A stretch of 64,000 nucleotides of DNA, taken from Sporosarcina sp. ACRSM. GTDB lineage: Bacteria > Bacillota > Bacilli > Bacillales_A > Planococcaceae. How positions within the stretch are numbered: the stretch's first letter is position 1; each line of letters begins with the position of its first letter. Positions 18,395 to 27,136 of the stretch are shown piece after piece. The notes beneath the pieces are model-generated. The model saw nothing but the letters and a program-made list of their open reading frames with translations. It made no database searches and was not told the origin of the DNA. Position numbers and translations under genes: made by a program. The DNA lies in the NCBI RefSeq assembly GCF_022346545.1, contig NZ_JAKRNU010000001.1, positions 496,001-560,000 of the forward strand. The letters run 5' to 3'.

Positions 18395-20320
18395 TCATTC
18401 CGTATAGACATGAATCACATCATCCACCCCAATCAATGTATCGGCTGCCGGCAGCTGATACTTCACCTTCTCCCCCGACCCATGCCATTCGATCTGGTAT
18501 GTGTACAACTGACCTCTGACACTCTTTCTTGTCATGCCTGTCAAATCCGGAACACGATGCGTCAATGTATCCCCCCAACGGTATTCTTTCTCCAACTGTC
18601 CTTCTCTCCGCGGCGTGATCCCAGCCAGTGGTGCAATTTCTTCAATCACCCGGCCGACGATCGGAGCCGCGATGACACCACCGAACTGGCTGGCATTTTT
18701 TGGACTGTCGACAGCGACATACACGAGCAATTCGGGATCATCTGCGGGTGCAAAACCGATGAATGATACAATATAGTCCCCATCTTTATAATTGCCATCG
18801 ACGACTTTTTGAGCAGTCCCCGTTTTTCCGCCGACACGCAGTCCGTCTGTGAATGCATTGCGGCCGGAACCATTCGCAACAACGGATTCCAAGGCTTCCC
18901 TCACTTGCTTTGATGTTTCTTCACTGATGACTTGACGTTGCATTTCCGGTTCGAAAGCTTGCAACGTCTCTCCTTTATCATCCAAAATTTCTTTAACAAT
19001 ATATGGCCGGTATAGATAGCCGCCATTGATGGCTGCGGCAACGGCCTGCACTTGCTGGATCGGCGTCACGGAAATCCCTTGCCCGAATGCCGTTGTTGCC
19101 TGCTCCACCGGTCCGAATGCTTTTTCCGAAAACAGAATTCCGTTCGCTTCCCCGGCAATACCAGATCCGGTTGATTGCCCGAAACCGAAGGCACGGATAT
19201 ATTGATCGAGCTTTTTGCCGCCTAATCGTTGACCGATTTCAACGAATCCCGGGTTACAGGAGTTTTCAACCACTTCTAAAAATGTTTGATCACCATGTCC
19301 TCCCCTACTCCAACAGCGTAGCCTCGCACCCTCGACCATGACATAACCGGGATCAAAAAAATGTTCATGATGCAAATCAATTACTTTTTCTTCCAAACCG
19401 GCTGCCAAGGTGACAATTTTAAAGGTTGAGCCCGGCTCGAAGGTCATCCACACAGGTAAGTTTCGATTGTAAATACTCTGATCGACCTTTTGATACTCTG
19501 CAGGATGGTAAGTGGGAACCGAAGCAAGCGACAATAACTCACCTGTTTTTGGGTTCATAATAATCCCAAGCGCCTGAGCAGAATCATATTTTTCCATCGC
19601 TTGTAATAATTCTCTTTCGAGTACTTCCTGCATCCGTGAATCGATCGTGAGCTCGACGGAAGCGCCTTTTTTCCCCGTCGTGAAGCCGTCATCGACATGC
19701 GGTAATGGGATTCCTTTTGCATCGGTATACAATCGGATCTTATCCCCTGTCCCGCTTAGTATTTCATCATATGCATATTCAATTCCTGCCAACCCATTTC
19801 CATCATACCCTGTAAAGCCGAGCAATCTAGAAAGCAACTCGCCTTTTGGATAACTACGGATGAAATCGACGCCGGTATAGAGGCCGTCTATTTGTAAACG
19901 CGCAATCTCATCTGCCTGCTCTTTTGTAATGTTCATGCCTTCAGGCGCCAGCTTATTCATAATTGCCTTTTTAGACATCTTTTCTTCCAATTTGGCTGCA
20001 TCTGTTCCAAGGACCTCGGCTACCGCTTTCGCGGTACTTGTAATTTCGCGATTTTGAGAAGGCATAAAATATAAAGTTGGGGCCAACTGGTTCCCTACGA
20101 GTAAATCCCCATTTCGATCCAGGATTTCCCCACGCACTCCTCCAAACGGAATTTCCCGATCCCAATTCGCCTCTGCGCGCTCTTTTAACAGTTCGTGCTT
20201 GATGATTTGCACATGAAACAACTTCCCGACGACCATCGCAAGTAAGATAAGGAATATGACAAAGATTGCTCTTAATCTCTTTTTGGATTGTAATAGTATG
20301 AACGTTCGCAGTGCCTGCAC
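18395..20320 (-). CDS. spoVD: Class B penicillin-binding protein SpoVD-like, with PASTA domain
   Basis: Transpeptidase (D,D-transpeptidase) predicted for spore cortex synthesis with SpoVE. The 641-aa protein has a transmembrane anchor (about 17-36), a dimerisation domain (RGEILDRNG at 64-72) and the transpeptidase domain with STFK (298-301), SCN (354-356) and KTG (499-501). It ends in one PASTA domain. The order pbpB, spoVD, mraY parallels Bacillus subtilis apart from the missing murE. Sporulation-specific use is inferred from position and similarity. Confidence 0.9.
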   Translation of the reverse strand: MQALRTFILLQSKKRLRAIFVIFLILLAMVVGKLFHVQIIKHELLKERAEANWDREIPFGGVRGEILDRNGDLLVGNQLAPTLYFMPSQNREITSTAKAVAEVLGTDAAKLEEKMSKKAIMNKLAPEGMNITKEQADEIARLQIDGLYTGVDFIRSYPKGELLSRLLGFTGYDGNGLAGIEYAYDEILSGTGDKIRLYTDAKGIPLPHVDDGFTTGKKGASVELTIDSRMQEVLERELLQAMEKYDSAQALGIIMNPKTGELLSLASVPTYHPAEYQKVDQSIYNRNLPVWMTFEPGSTFKIVTLAAGLEEKVIDLHHEHFFDPGYVMVEGARLRCWSRGGHGDQTFLEVVENSCNPGFVEIGQRLGGKKLDQYIRAFGFGQSTGSGIAGEANGILFSEKAFGPVEQATTAFGQGISVTPIQQVQAVAAAINGGYLYRPYIVKEILDDKGETLQAFEPEMQRQVISEETSKQVREALESVVANGSGRNAFTDGLRVGGKTGTAQKVVDGNYKDGDYIVSFIGFAPADDPELLVYVAVDSPKNASQFGGVIAAPIVGRVIEEIAPLAGITPRREGQLEKEYRWGDTLTHRVPDLTGMTRKSVRGQLYTYQIEWHGSGEKVKYQLPAADTLIGVDDVIHVYTE

Positions 20321-20368
20321 ACCTCTCGTTTTTCTATCAACGTATGATGTGAAGACTTCAGCTATTCG

Positions 20369-22582
20369 TTATCCGCCCACAATCTTCTCTTCCTCCGGCT
20401 CTTCCACTTGCGGCTTATGAATTTCGGCAGGTGGTTGAAGCTGTACAACAACCGGGTCATTCTGATCGATGACTGTCCCGTAGGATAAACTTTGTTCGGT
20501 GACAAATCCTTCACCGTTCATGCGTATATCGAGTCCGGACAGCATTTTAAACGACAGGACCATTTTCTTCGACCACCCCGTGAAATCCGGCAATTCCGTT
20601 TCTCCTGCTGTTTTCAATAGGACAACCGCGTTGTCCGTCAGTTTTGTATTCGGCAACGGATATTGCACTTCGATCTTACCACCCTCGCCTATCACTACCG
20701 GACGAAATCCTTCTTGTTCAAGTTGCGATACAGCCTCGGTAGAATCTTTGCCCGTATAATCCTTGAGCGCCTTCGCTTCAGTGGCATTTGCACCGTCAGG
20801 AACGATATTCAAATACTTCAAACTGCTCTCCATGACGGATGTGAACACCTCTGCCACCGGATCCGATCCGACTTTATCAATCGGCAATTGCGGCTGCTGG
20901 ACAAGGACATATGTAATGAGCTGCGGGTCCTCAATCGGAGCCATGCCCAGAAAAGAATATAAGTAATTGCTGCCACCGCTTAAATAACCGCTACCACTCG
21001 TTTTGGGAATTTCCGCTGTACCTGTTTTCCCTCCGACCGTATAGCCATTCAACGCGAATTTCTTCGCCGTTCCTTTTTCTCCCGTAACGGTCGATGCCAG
21101 CACTTCTCTTACTTCTTTGGCCGTATCGGCAGAAATCGGGCTGTCATGCTTTTCCGGTTCGTGCTCTTTGACCACTTCACCCGTATTCGGATCAGTGATT
21201 TTGTCGATGACATACGGTTTCATCATATTGCCATTATTGGCAATCGCTGTTGCCGCCTGGATCATTTGGATTGGCGTTACAGTTGAGCCCTGACCATAAG
21301 ATGTAGTCAATCTTTCACTCGGATACCGATCCAAGATGATACCTGGCGCTTCATTCGGCAGATCGATGCCAGTCTTTTCACCAAATCCGAAGTTACGCAG
21401 ATATTCGATAAACGTGCGATCCCCTAAATCCTCCAACAAATAAGCCATGGAAACGTTCGATGACCGTTGGAATCCTTCCAAATAAGTGATCGTTCCCCAT
21501 CCAGTCTTGTTGACATCTCGGATTGTCCGATCGAAAATTGTATACTGCCCCGATTTGAACCAAGCATTCGGATTCCACTTGTTCTCTTCGATTGCTGCAG
21601 CCAAAGTGAACATCTTCATCGTCGAACCCGGTTCAATCGTATTTTCAAGTGCATCGTTTAGCCAGTTTTCCGTCAACCCTTCCCGTGTGGAAGGATGGAA
21701 TGCAGGACGCTGACTCATAGCCAAAATTTCACCCGTTTTCGGATTCGCCACGACGACGAGCATCTTCTTAGGGGAATAAACGGCATTGGCTCGATTCAAT
21801 GCATCTTCGACGAAGTTTTGAATCGTCTTGTCAATCGTCAGCTGTATTTCATGCCCATCTTGGGGGGCGACAATCGTTTTTTCCGTTTTCGGTAACACAA
21901 ATCCCCAACCATCCGATTGGAAATCCACTTTCCCATCTGTTCCGGTCAGCGCTTCGTTATAAGTTTTTTCCAATCCCATCTTTCCGACAGTGGAAATATT
22001 GCCTTCTTCATCTTCTTCCTTCATCGCAAAGCCGATTAAATAAGAAGCAAAAACGCCGTTCGGATAGAACCTTTTCTGATCTTCGATAAAAAGGATACCG
22101 GAAAGCTCTTTGTCCTTAATTTCTTGCTTTAGTGCAAGAACCGTTTCATGACTCAGATCACGACCCGCTTTTCCAAACTCTACCTGCCAAGTGCCTTCTT
22201 TCGCATTGGTCATGCGAGAAAGAATCGCTTCTTTCTCGAGCGGGATATATTTGGCGAGCACTTCCGCCGTCGCTTCGTAATCTTTGACATGCATCGGTTT
22301 TTTCGATCCGTTACTCGCCTTTTCACTTAAGACAGCAACGAGACGATAACTGAGCGTATCCGCGGCGATCAATTCCCCATTGCGATCGACAATCGTTCCG
22401 CGATTCGCTTTCAGTGTGGATTCCCTCGCATATTTTGCTTCCGCAAGTGCCGTCAGTACTTTCCCTTCCGCTTGACCCGTTGCCTGAATGAATAACATTC
22501 TTCCGAACAAAAGGAAAAAGAGCCCTCCAAAAGTCAAAAACATCAGAAAGGCTCCCCATTGGAATCGAAATCTCTTTTTCAT
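20369..22582 (-). CDS. pbpB: Septal class B penicillin-binding protein PBP2B
   Basis: Essential divisome transpeptidase partner of FtsW. The 737-aa protein has a transmembrane anchor (about 11-31), the pedestal domain (RGTIVDRNG at 61-69) and the transpeptidase with catalytic STMK (S320), SSN (374-376) and KTG (519-521). Two C-terminal PASTA domains follow (about 600-720). I start at ATG 22582, which overlaps the ftsL stop codon (ATGA); the open frame continues upstream inside ftsL but is not conserved. Confidence 0.95.
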   Translation of the reverse strand: MKKRFRFQWGAFLMFLTFGGLFFLLFGRMLFIQATGQAEGKVLTALAEAKYARESTLKANRGTIVDRNGELIAADTLSYRLVAVLSEKASNGSKKPMHVKDYEATAEVLAKYIPLEKEAILSRMTNAKEGTWQVEFGKAGRDLSHETVLALKQEIKDKELSGILFIEDQKRFYPNGVFASYLIGFAMKEEDEEGNISTVGKMGLEKTYNEALTGTDGKVDFQSDGWGFVLPKTEKTIVAPQDGHEIQLTIDKTIQNFVEDALNRANAVYSPKKMLVVVANPKTGEILAMSQRPAFHPSTREGLTENWLNDALENTIEPGSTMKMFTLAAAIEENKWNPNAWFKSGQYTIFDRTIRDVNKTGWGTITYLEGFQRSSNVSMAYLLEDLGDRTFIEYLRNFGFGEKTGIDLPNEAPGIILDRYPSERLTTSYGQGSTVTPIQMIQAATAIANNGNMMKPYVIDKITDPNTGEVVKEHEPEKHDSPISADTAKEVREVLASTVTGEKGTAKKFALNGYTVGGKTGTAEIPKTSGSGYLSGGSNYLYSFLGMAPIEDPQLITYVLVQQPQLPIDKVGSDPVAEVFTSVMESSLKYLNIVPDGANATEAKALKDYTGKDSTEAVSQLEQEGFRPVVIGEGGKIEVQYPLPNTKLTDNAVVLLKTAGETELPDFTGWSKKMVLSFKMLSGLDIRMNGEGFVTEQSLSYGTVIDQNDPVVVQLQPPAEIHKPQVEEPEEEKIVGG

Positions 22583-22950
22583 CGTCCAGGCACAACCTTT
22601 ACGTTGTTCTCGTTCAGATTCAAGCCGAGCTCCTTCGCTCTTTCCCACACGACTTCATATGTGGATTTCTCTTTCACTTGGATGGACAATTCCATATTCT
22701 TTTTTTCAATTTCAGAAATATCCTTCCCGATCAATTGAACTTCCCGATTCGTTTCATTGATTTGAGCTTGTGTATGTAGAATCATTGTTGAGAAAAGGAC
22801 GAGGATAGTGGCAAACAGCACGAATAAGAACTTCTCCCCTTTGGAAAAGATTTTACGAGAAGGACGTATTTGAGGTTGTTTTTGCGGTACTTCCGGTATT
22901 TCCAGTTCACGAACATATGATGTCTGAAAATTTCTCTGTTCCAAAGCCAT
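22579..22950 (-). CDS. ftsL: Cell division protein FtsL
   Basis: Short bitopic divisome protein forming a complex with DivIB and DivIC that activates the FtsW-PBP pair. The 123-aa protein has a cytoplasmic tail, one transmembrane helix (about 42-60) and an extracytoplasmic leucine-zipper-like coiled coil (about 62-105) ending with ERAKELGLNLNENNVKVV. Overlaps pbpB by four bases and follows rsmH by 15 bp. Confidence 0.93.
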   Translation of the reverse strand: MALEQRNFQTSYVRELEIPEVPQKQPQIRPSRKIFSKGEKFLFVLFATILVLFSTMILHTQAQINETNREVQLIGKDISEIEKKNMELSIQVKEKSTYEVVWERAKELGLNLNENNVKVVPGR

Positions 22951-22965
22951 TCACAAATTCCCCCT

Positions 22966-23898
22966 TTACTTCTTTTCAGCAACACGGAGCTTAGCAGATC
23001 TCGCCCGCTTATTCTCTTCTATCTCTTTTTGATCCGGAATGATCGGTTTTCTAGTGACAAGTTTCAAGACCGGCTCCATCCCTTCCGGTATAACCGGCAA
23101 GTTAGGTGGTAAATCAGGCAGAGAAGATGCTTCTTTAAAAATCGTTTTACACAATCGATCCTCTAACGAATGGAATGTGATGACACTGATGCGACCACCA
23201 GGATTCAGCAATGTAATCGCATCCGTCAAAGATTGTTCTGCAGCACCCAATTCATCATTGACAGCGATTCGGATCGCTTGGAATACCCGTTTTGCCGGAT
23301 GTCCTCCCGTTCGTCTCGCAGCTGCTGGAATGCCCGCTTTAATGAGTTCTGTCAGTTCAGCCGTTGTGCGGATTGGACTTTGTTGTCGCGCTTCCTCAAT
23401 TTTGCGTGCAATGCTTTTCGAAAACTTCTCCTCACCATAGCGGAAAAAGATACGTACCAAATCTTCATAGGACCATTCATTGACAACATCATAAGCGGTC
23501 AATGCAGCACTTCTATCCATCCGCATGTCGAGCGGGGCATCATGGTTATAACTGAATCCCCGTTCCGGTGTATCAAGTTGTGGAGAGGACACTCCTAAAT
23601 CATAAAGGATTCCGTCCACGGTTTGGACTCCAATTTTAGCCAATTCCGCCTTTAAGTTCCTGAAATTCGAGTGAACGAACGTCACTTGGGGAAGATACTC
23701 CTTTAATCGCTCTTTCGCCACTTCAATTGCCGTCATATCCTGATCGAAACAAATCAGTCTACCTTCCGGCGATAATTGCTTTGCAATTTCTTTACTATGA
23801 CCCGCTCCTCCGAGCGTACAGTCGACATAGATGCCGTTTTGTTTTATCGCTAAACCTTCGACGGCTTCGTGAAGCAATACTGTCGTGTGGTTAAACAT
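22966..23898 (-). CDS. rsmH: 16S rRNA (cytosine-1402 N4)-methyltransferase
   Basis: SAM-dependent methyltransferase acting on C1402 of 16S rRNA. The 310-aa enzyme begins with [10 protein letters not shown], has the SAM-binding motif [11 protein letters not shown] (about 25-35), [14 protein letters not shown] and the C-terminal SFHSLEDR. GAAGG precedes the ATG. Second gene of the dcw cluster after mraZ. Confidence 0.97.
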   Translation of the reverse strand: MFNHTTVLLHEAVEGLAIKQNGIYVDCTLGGAGHSKEIAKQLSPEGRLICFDQDMTAIEVAKERLKEYLPQVTFVHSNFRNLKAELAKIGVQTVDGILYDLGVSSPQLDTPERGFSYNHDAPLDMRMDRSAALTAYDVVNEWSYEDLVRIFFRYGEEKFSKSIARKIEEARQQSPIRTTAELTELIKAGIPAAARRTGGHPAKRVFQAIRIAVNDELGAAEQSLTDAITLLNPGGRISVITFHSLEDRLCKTIFKEASSLPDLPPNLPVIPEGMEPVLKLVTRKPIIPDQKEIEENKRARSAKLRVAEKK

Positions 23899-23986
23899 TG
23901 AAACCGCCTTCTTTCTTTCAAGTTTTTAACATGCTGCGCCCCGCACTTTTGTTTTCGTCTAGACTCCGGGCGCCAATCGCTTTTGT

Positions 23987-24418
23987 TTAAAAATCAAAAT
24001 CAATGATGTTTTCCGCAATTTCGCTGAACGATTGCTCGGATTGCTCGTAATATTCTTCCCAAAGTGACTTGGCCCAAATTTCAATACGGCTTGAAACACC
24101 AAGGACGACACATTCTTTCTCAACTTTCGCATAGTGGAGTAACGATGAAGGAATATTGATGCGGCCTTGCTTGTCCAATTCGACTTCTGTTGCTCCTGAA
24201 AAGAAGAAACGAGTGAAGGCACGGGCATCCTTCTTGGTCACAGGCAATGCTTTCAGCTTTTCTTCGAGCCGTTTCCATTCATCCATCGGGTAACCGAAGA
24301 GACAATTGTCCAAGCCACGGGTCAATACAAAGCCTGCCCCGAGGTGCTCCCGAAACTTAGAGGGAACGATCAGGCGACCTTTTGTATCGATAGTATGCTG
24401 ATATTCGCCCATGAACAT
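23987..24418 (-). CDS. mraZ: Transcriptional regulator MraZ
   Basis: DNA-binding protein with two SpoVT/AbrB-like domains that regulates the dcw cluster from its own promoter. The 143-aa product begins [19 protein letters not shown] and has the second repeat with [13 protein letters not shown] start at ATG 24418, matching the Bacillus subtilis protein in length and sequence; the 22 extra upstream codons of the frame are not conserved and overlap the operator. GGGGTG serves as ribosome-binding site. Confidence 0.96.
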   Translation of the reverse strand: MFMGEYQHTIDTKGRLIVPSKFREHLGAGFVLTRGLDNCLFGYPMDEWKRLEEKLKALPVTKKDARAFTRFFFSGATEVELDKQGRINIPSSLLHYAKVEKECVVLGVSSRIEIWAKSLWEEYYEQSEQSFSEIAENIIDFDF

Positions 24419-24448
24419 ACTCTTCACCCCACTATATGAAATTAATGT

Positions 24449-24483
24449 ACCACATCCCCCCACTTTCCTCCACCAATTTCCCA
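24449..24483 (-). promoter_or_regulatory. MraZ operator (direct repeats upstream of mraZ)
   Basis: On the minus strand three 5-bp direct repeats GTGGA (24469-24473), GTGGG (24459-24463) and GTGGT (24449-24453) are separated by exactly 5 bp, with a TGGG (24480-24483) 11 bp further upstream. MraZ of other bacteria binds TGGGN-type direct repeats with 5-nt spacers at this position, so this is the likely autoregulatory site. A TTGACA lies further upstream near 24507 but without a convincing -10 box. Confidence 0.75.
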
Positions 24484-24633
24484 TGATTTTTTGCTTTTCA
24501 TTTGAAAATGTGTCAATAGTACTTGTTTCAATGAAATTTAACGGAACAAAAGCTGATTCTACCCGTTTTTTCAGACTAGAATGACCGCTTGGAATGAGGC
24601 TGTCACCGCTTTGCTATTTTGCTCCCTTTCAAT

Positions 24634-24965
24634 CAATTACGCCTCGGCGTAATTGCGTCCAGATTTTGAATTGCGCTTTCTAATGGCTGGTGCCTTAATT
24701 TCTGCAAAAAACGCAGAAATACGGCAAATCGAACCCTTCGCCGTTCGATTCGCAATTAACTCCTATCAAAATCTGTGACATCCGCCGGAGGCTTGGGCCA
24801 ACAGGATGTTGGTCACTCAGGCGTTGCCGCAGGACGCGGCGAACTTAGCCTGAGTTCCTCTAATCAGCAGAGAGTTTGGACTCCCTCTGATTGAAATACC
24901 TTCTGGCATTCATCCCTCCACTTATGGAAGTGGGGGACTTCTGTAGCTGACGCTTCGCTTTCAGT
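24634..24965. repeat. Mosaic of interspersed hairpin repeats between mraZ and bshC
   Basis: This gene-free stretch is a chain of hairpins. CAATTACGCC/GGCGTAATTG lies at 24634-24655. AGATTTTGA/TCAAAATCT (24661-24669, 24766-24774) flanks module A copy 3 (stems 24691-24726 and 24727-24750). Module B copy 1 follows: CCAACA-GGA-TGTTGG (24798-24812), then CTCAGGC/GCCTGAG (24816-24822, 24848-24854) enclosing GCCGC-AGGAC-GCGGC (24826-24840). Next is a stem around AGTTTGGAC (24861-24892) and a CCTCCACTT/AAGTGGGGG hairpin (24915-24937) resembling IS200/IS605 ends. Confidence 0.8.
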
Positions 24966-24990
24966 ACAAAAAGATTTGCTGAATCAAGTT

Positions 24991-25032
24991 AAAAAAACTC
25001 TTGCCTGCATAATTGTGCAGACCAGAGTTTTT
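24991..25032 (-). terminator. Terminator of bshC
   Basis: AAACTCTTGCCTGCA (24995-25009) pairs with TGCAGACCAGAGTTT (25016-25030), followed on the minus strand by a run of seven T. It lies directly past the bshC stop codon. Confidence 0.85.
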
Positions 25033-25038
25033 GAACGA

Positions 25039-26655
25039 TCATAGATAGATGATTTTATGCGTGCCATCCATTTCGAATGGCAATTCGCAAATGTCTTGGA
25101 TCAGTGAAGGCCCGTAAGCATTCAAATAGGCATATGGCGTATACAGCCTTTCCTGCAAGATCCCCTCCGGAAACAATTCTCCTTCCAATAAACTATAAGT
25201 CCTTAAGGCGGTCGCGTGTTTCAATACGGTCGCTTCCTCAGCTTTCCCTTTCAAATAGTTTAACTGTTTTGTATGAAATTGGAGATTCTTCGTCAATATT
25301 TCCTGCAACATAGGTCCTTCGTGATCAATGACCTCTTCAATTTTACGGTATTGTTCCGTAAGGAGTGTTTCTGTTTCCTGTAAGACGGCTTCAAACTGAT
25401 CATTTTTCAACTCTTCAGCAAAATGCGCTTTCGCAATGGACGCTTGCCCTAACATAACATCTTCCACGGTGAAAGCTTTTCCTGCCAGTGCATGTTTCAC
25501 TTGGGGCGTCACGAGTGTCATGGACATCCGCGGGACGATGATCGGCATCTTCATCTGTAAATGATGAAATGCGTCTTTGAGTAATGCCCAATAGGCGATT
25601 TCCCCTGGACCTCCAACAAATGCCAGTACAGGGAAAACCAGATCTTGCATAAGCGGTCTTGTCGCGACATTATTACTGAGCAGCCAAGGCTCTTCTTTAG
25701 CGATACACAACATTTCTTCTTCTGTAAACTGGATACCTGTGCTGTCATTGACGAAAAGTCCATCTTTTCTTTTTAATAGCACACGTCCTGTTTCATGGAT
25801 ATAAAATAGATTCGCTGCATCCAATTCCGCTTGGATCGGTGTTCCCAATCCAAGTTCAGCAAAATGCGCTTCCTTGTTGTAAATCTTCTCTGCGATGATT
25901 TCCGACTCTTTGATCAAGCGGATAAAATAGGCCGATTCGAATTCCCGCAACGGCTTGAATGCCGAATCGATGAACAGTAATCCTTCCTTCTGAAAAAAGC
26001 CGTTCATCAGGCGAACGAAAAATTGAGTAAAAGTCTCTTCCTGATGGACAGCGTTTAAAACTTCCTCCAGCAAGCCTTTCGTATAAATGGTTTCTCCATA
26101 TTTCCCAAAAATGCTTTTTACGAAGGCTTCCATCTGCCTTTTATCATAAGTCGCGTCCGAAGCCATCCATTTCAATACAAATTTGTCCCGAAATTGATGT
26201 TTCACCGCCCGACCATCCAACTCCGTGTACACATGATTGATTTCATTCAAATCATGATCTTCGCCCGCAACCCAAAAGACAGGTACTACCGGAACGCCTA
26301 GCTCGGCGCGTTTTTTCTTGGCAAGCAGTATAACCGTAATCGCCTTATGTACAGAATAAAGTGGCCCGGTCATAATACCCGCTTGTTGTCCTCCGACAAT
26401 GGCAACCGCATCATCCGCTAATTCCTCGATGTGCTGCTCCGCCTGTTCCGAAATGCCGAAGCGCTCCATGAATGTGCGCACGATCCCGGCGAGCTGCTGC
26501 CTTTCAAATCCGCGGGTCGCCAGCTCCTCTAACCGATCGATATAGGCACGATCTTCATTTTCATAATCAAAAAACGTATGTAAAAACTCTTTATCATGCT
26601 GATAAGCTTGCATTACTTTGTTTGTTTCGCGTAATGCCAATCCTTCCAATTCCAT
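25039..26655 (-). CDS. bshC: Putative cysteine ligase BshC (bacillithiol biosynthesis)
   Basis: Last-step enzyme of bacillithiol synthesis, adding cysteine to GlcN-malate. The 538-aa protein shows VGGQQAGIMTGPLYSVHKAITV, WVAGEDHDLNEINH, and LVFPVLAFVGGPGEIAYWALLK in family order, with normal length. I chose ATG 26655 (MELEGLALRETNK) because AAAGGGG is 8 bp upstream; the frame extends 15 codons further without a ribosome-binding site. The neighbours panE and DUF3397 match the Bacillus arrangement. Confidence 0.95.
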   Translation of the reverse strand: MELEGLALRETNKVMQAYQHDKEFLHTFFDYENEDRAYIDRLEELATRGFERQQLAGIVRTFMERFGISEQAEQHIEELADDAVAIVGGQQAGIMTGPLYSVHKAITVILLAKKKRAELGVPVVPVFWVAGEDHDLNEINHVYTELDGRAVKHQFRDKFVLKWMASDATYDKRQMEAFVKSIFGKYGETIYTKGLLEEVLNAVHQEETFTQFFVRLMNGFFQKEGLLFIDSAFKPLREFESAYFIRLIKESEIIAEKIYNKEAHFAELGLGTPIQAELDAANLFYIHETGRVLLKRKDGLFVNDSTGIQFTEEEMLCIAKEEPWLLSNNVATRPLMQDLVFPVLAFVGGPGEIAYWALLKDAFHHLQMKMPIIVPRMSMTLVTPQVKHALAGKAFTVEDVMLGQASIAKAHFAEELKNDQFEAVLQETETLLTEQYRKIEEVIDHEGPMLQEILTKNLQFHTKQLNYLKGKAEEATVLKHATALRTYSLLEGELFPEGILQERLYTPYAYLNAYGPSLIQDICELPFEMDGTHKIIYL

Positions 26656-26746
26656 CGTGCATGCCCCTTTGTCACTTTTGATATGAAGTGAGTATAGCAC
26701 TCCATGCCATAAGATTGAAAAACAAACGCTCCAGAAATTCTCCTTT

Positions 26747-27136
26747 TCATGTCATATACTCGATTATTTTTAAAACGGATCCCGTCAGGAGCAACAGGAA
26801 ATAAGCGATGAGTAATAGTAAAAAGTAAAAGCGCCATGTTCTTCTTAACAGGCGGATAATCCGGAATTCTTTCACTTTGAGACGTTCGATGACAACATGG
26901 ACAATCGCAATTACGATGGCGAGCCCTGCAATGTAAATTCCGATCCCTTTCCCAAAGGTCGTCATGGAGATGATATAGACTGCGATGAAGAGAAACGGCG
27001 TCGTCACATCCGCTGCGAGTCCGATCACTCCGGCAGGGGCTTTACCCATTTTTCGGGCAACGACCAAAAACACTATGGTGACGATAAACGGGAATAAGAT
27101 GAGTATTCCCCAAATAGACGCTATCAGTCCCGCCAT
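26747..27136 (-). CDS. DUF3397 membrane protein
   Basis: A 129-aa protein with four predicted membrane helices (about 2-24, 32-54, 60-80, 100-125) and a basic loop (RRTWRF) before the last one. DUF3397 proteins are found next to panE and bshC in Bacillales; no function is known. ATG 27136 has AAGGGG upstream and overlaps the end of panE by 13 bp. Confidence 0.8.
   Translation of the reverse strand: MAGLIASIWGILILFPFIVTIVFLVVARKMGKAPAGVIGLAADVTTPFLFIAVYIISMTTFGKGIGIYIAGLAIVIAIVHVVIERLKVKEFRIIRLLRRTWRFYFLLLLIAYFLLLLTGSVLKIIEYMT

Noticed and set aside
24798..24840. Module B hairpins as CsrA-binding sites (GGA in the loop, ACAGGATGT similar to the CsrA consensus)
   Set aside because: The required A two bases before GGA is missing (CAGGA), two of the five copies have CGA in the first loop, and no copy overlaps a ribosome-binding site. 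Worth testing only as a side idea.
24901..24965. Remnant of an IS200/IS605 element
   Set aside because: Only a terminal-type hairpin is visible; there is no tnpA or tnpB fragment in any frame, so I list it only as part of the repeat mosaic.
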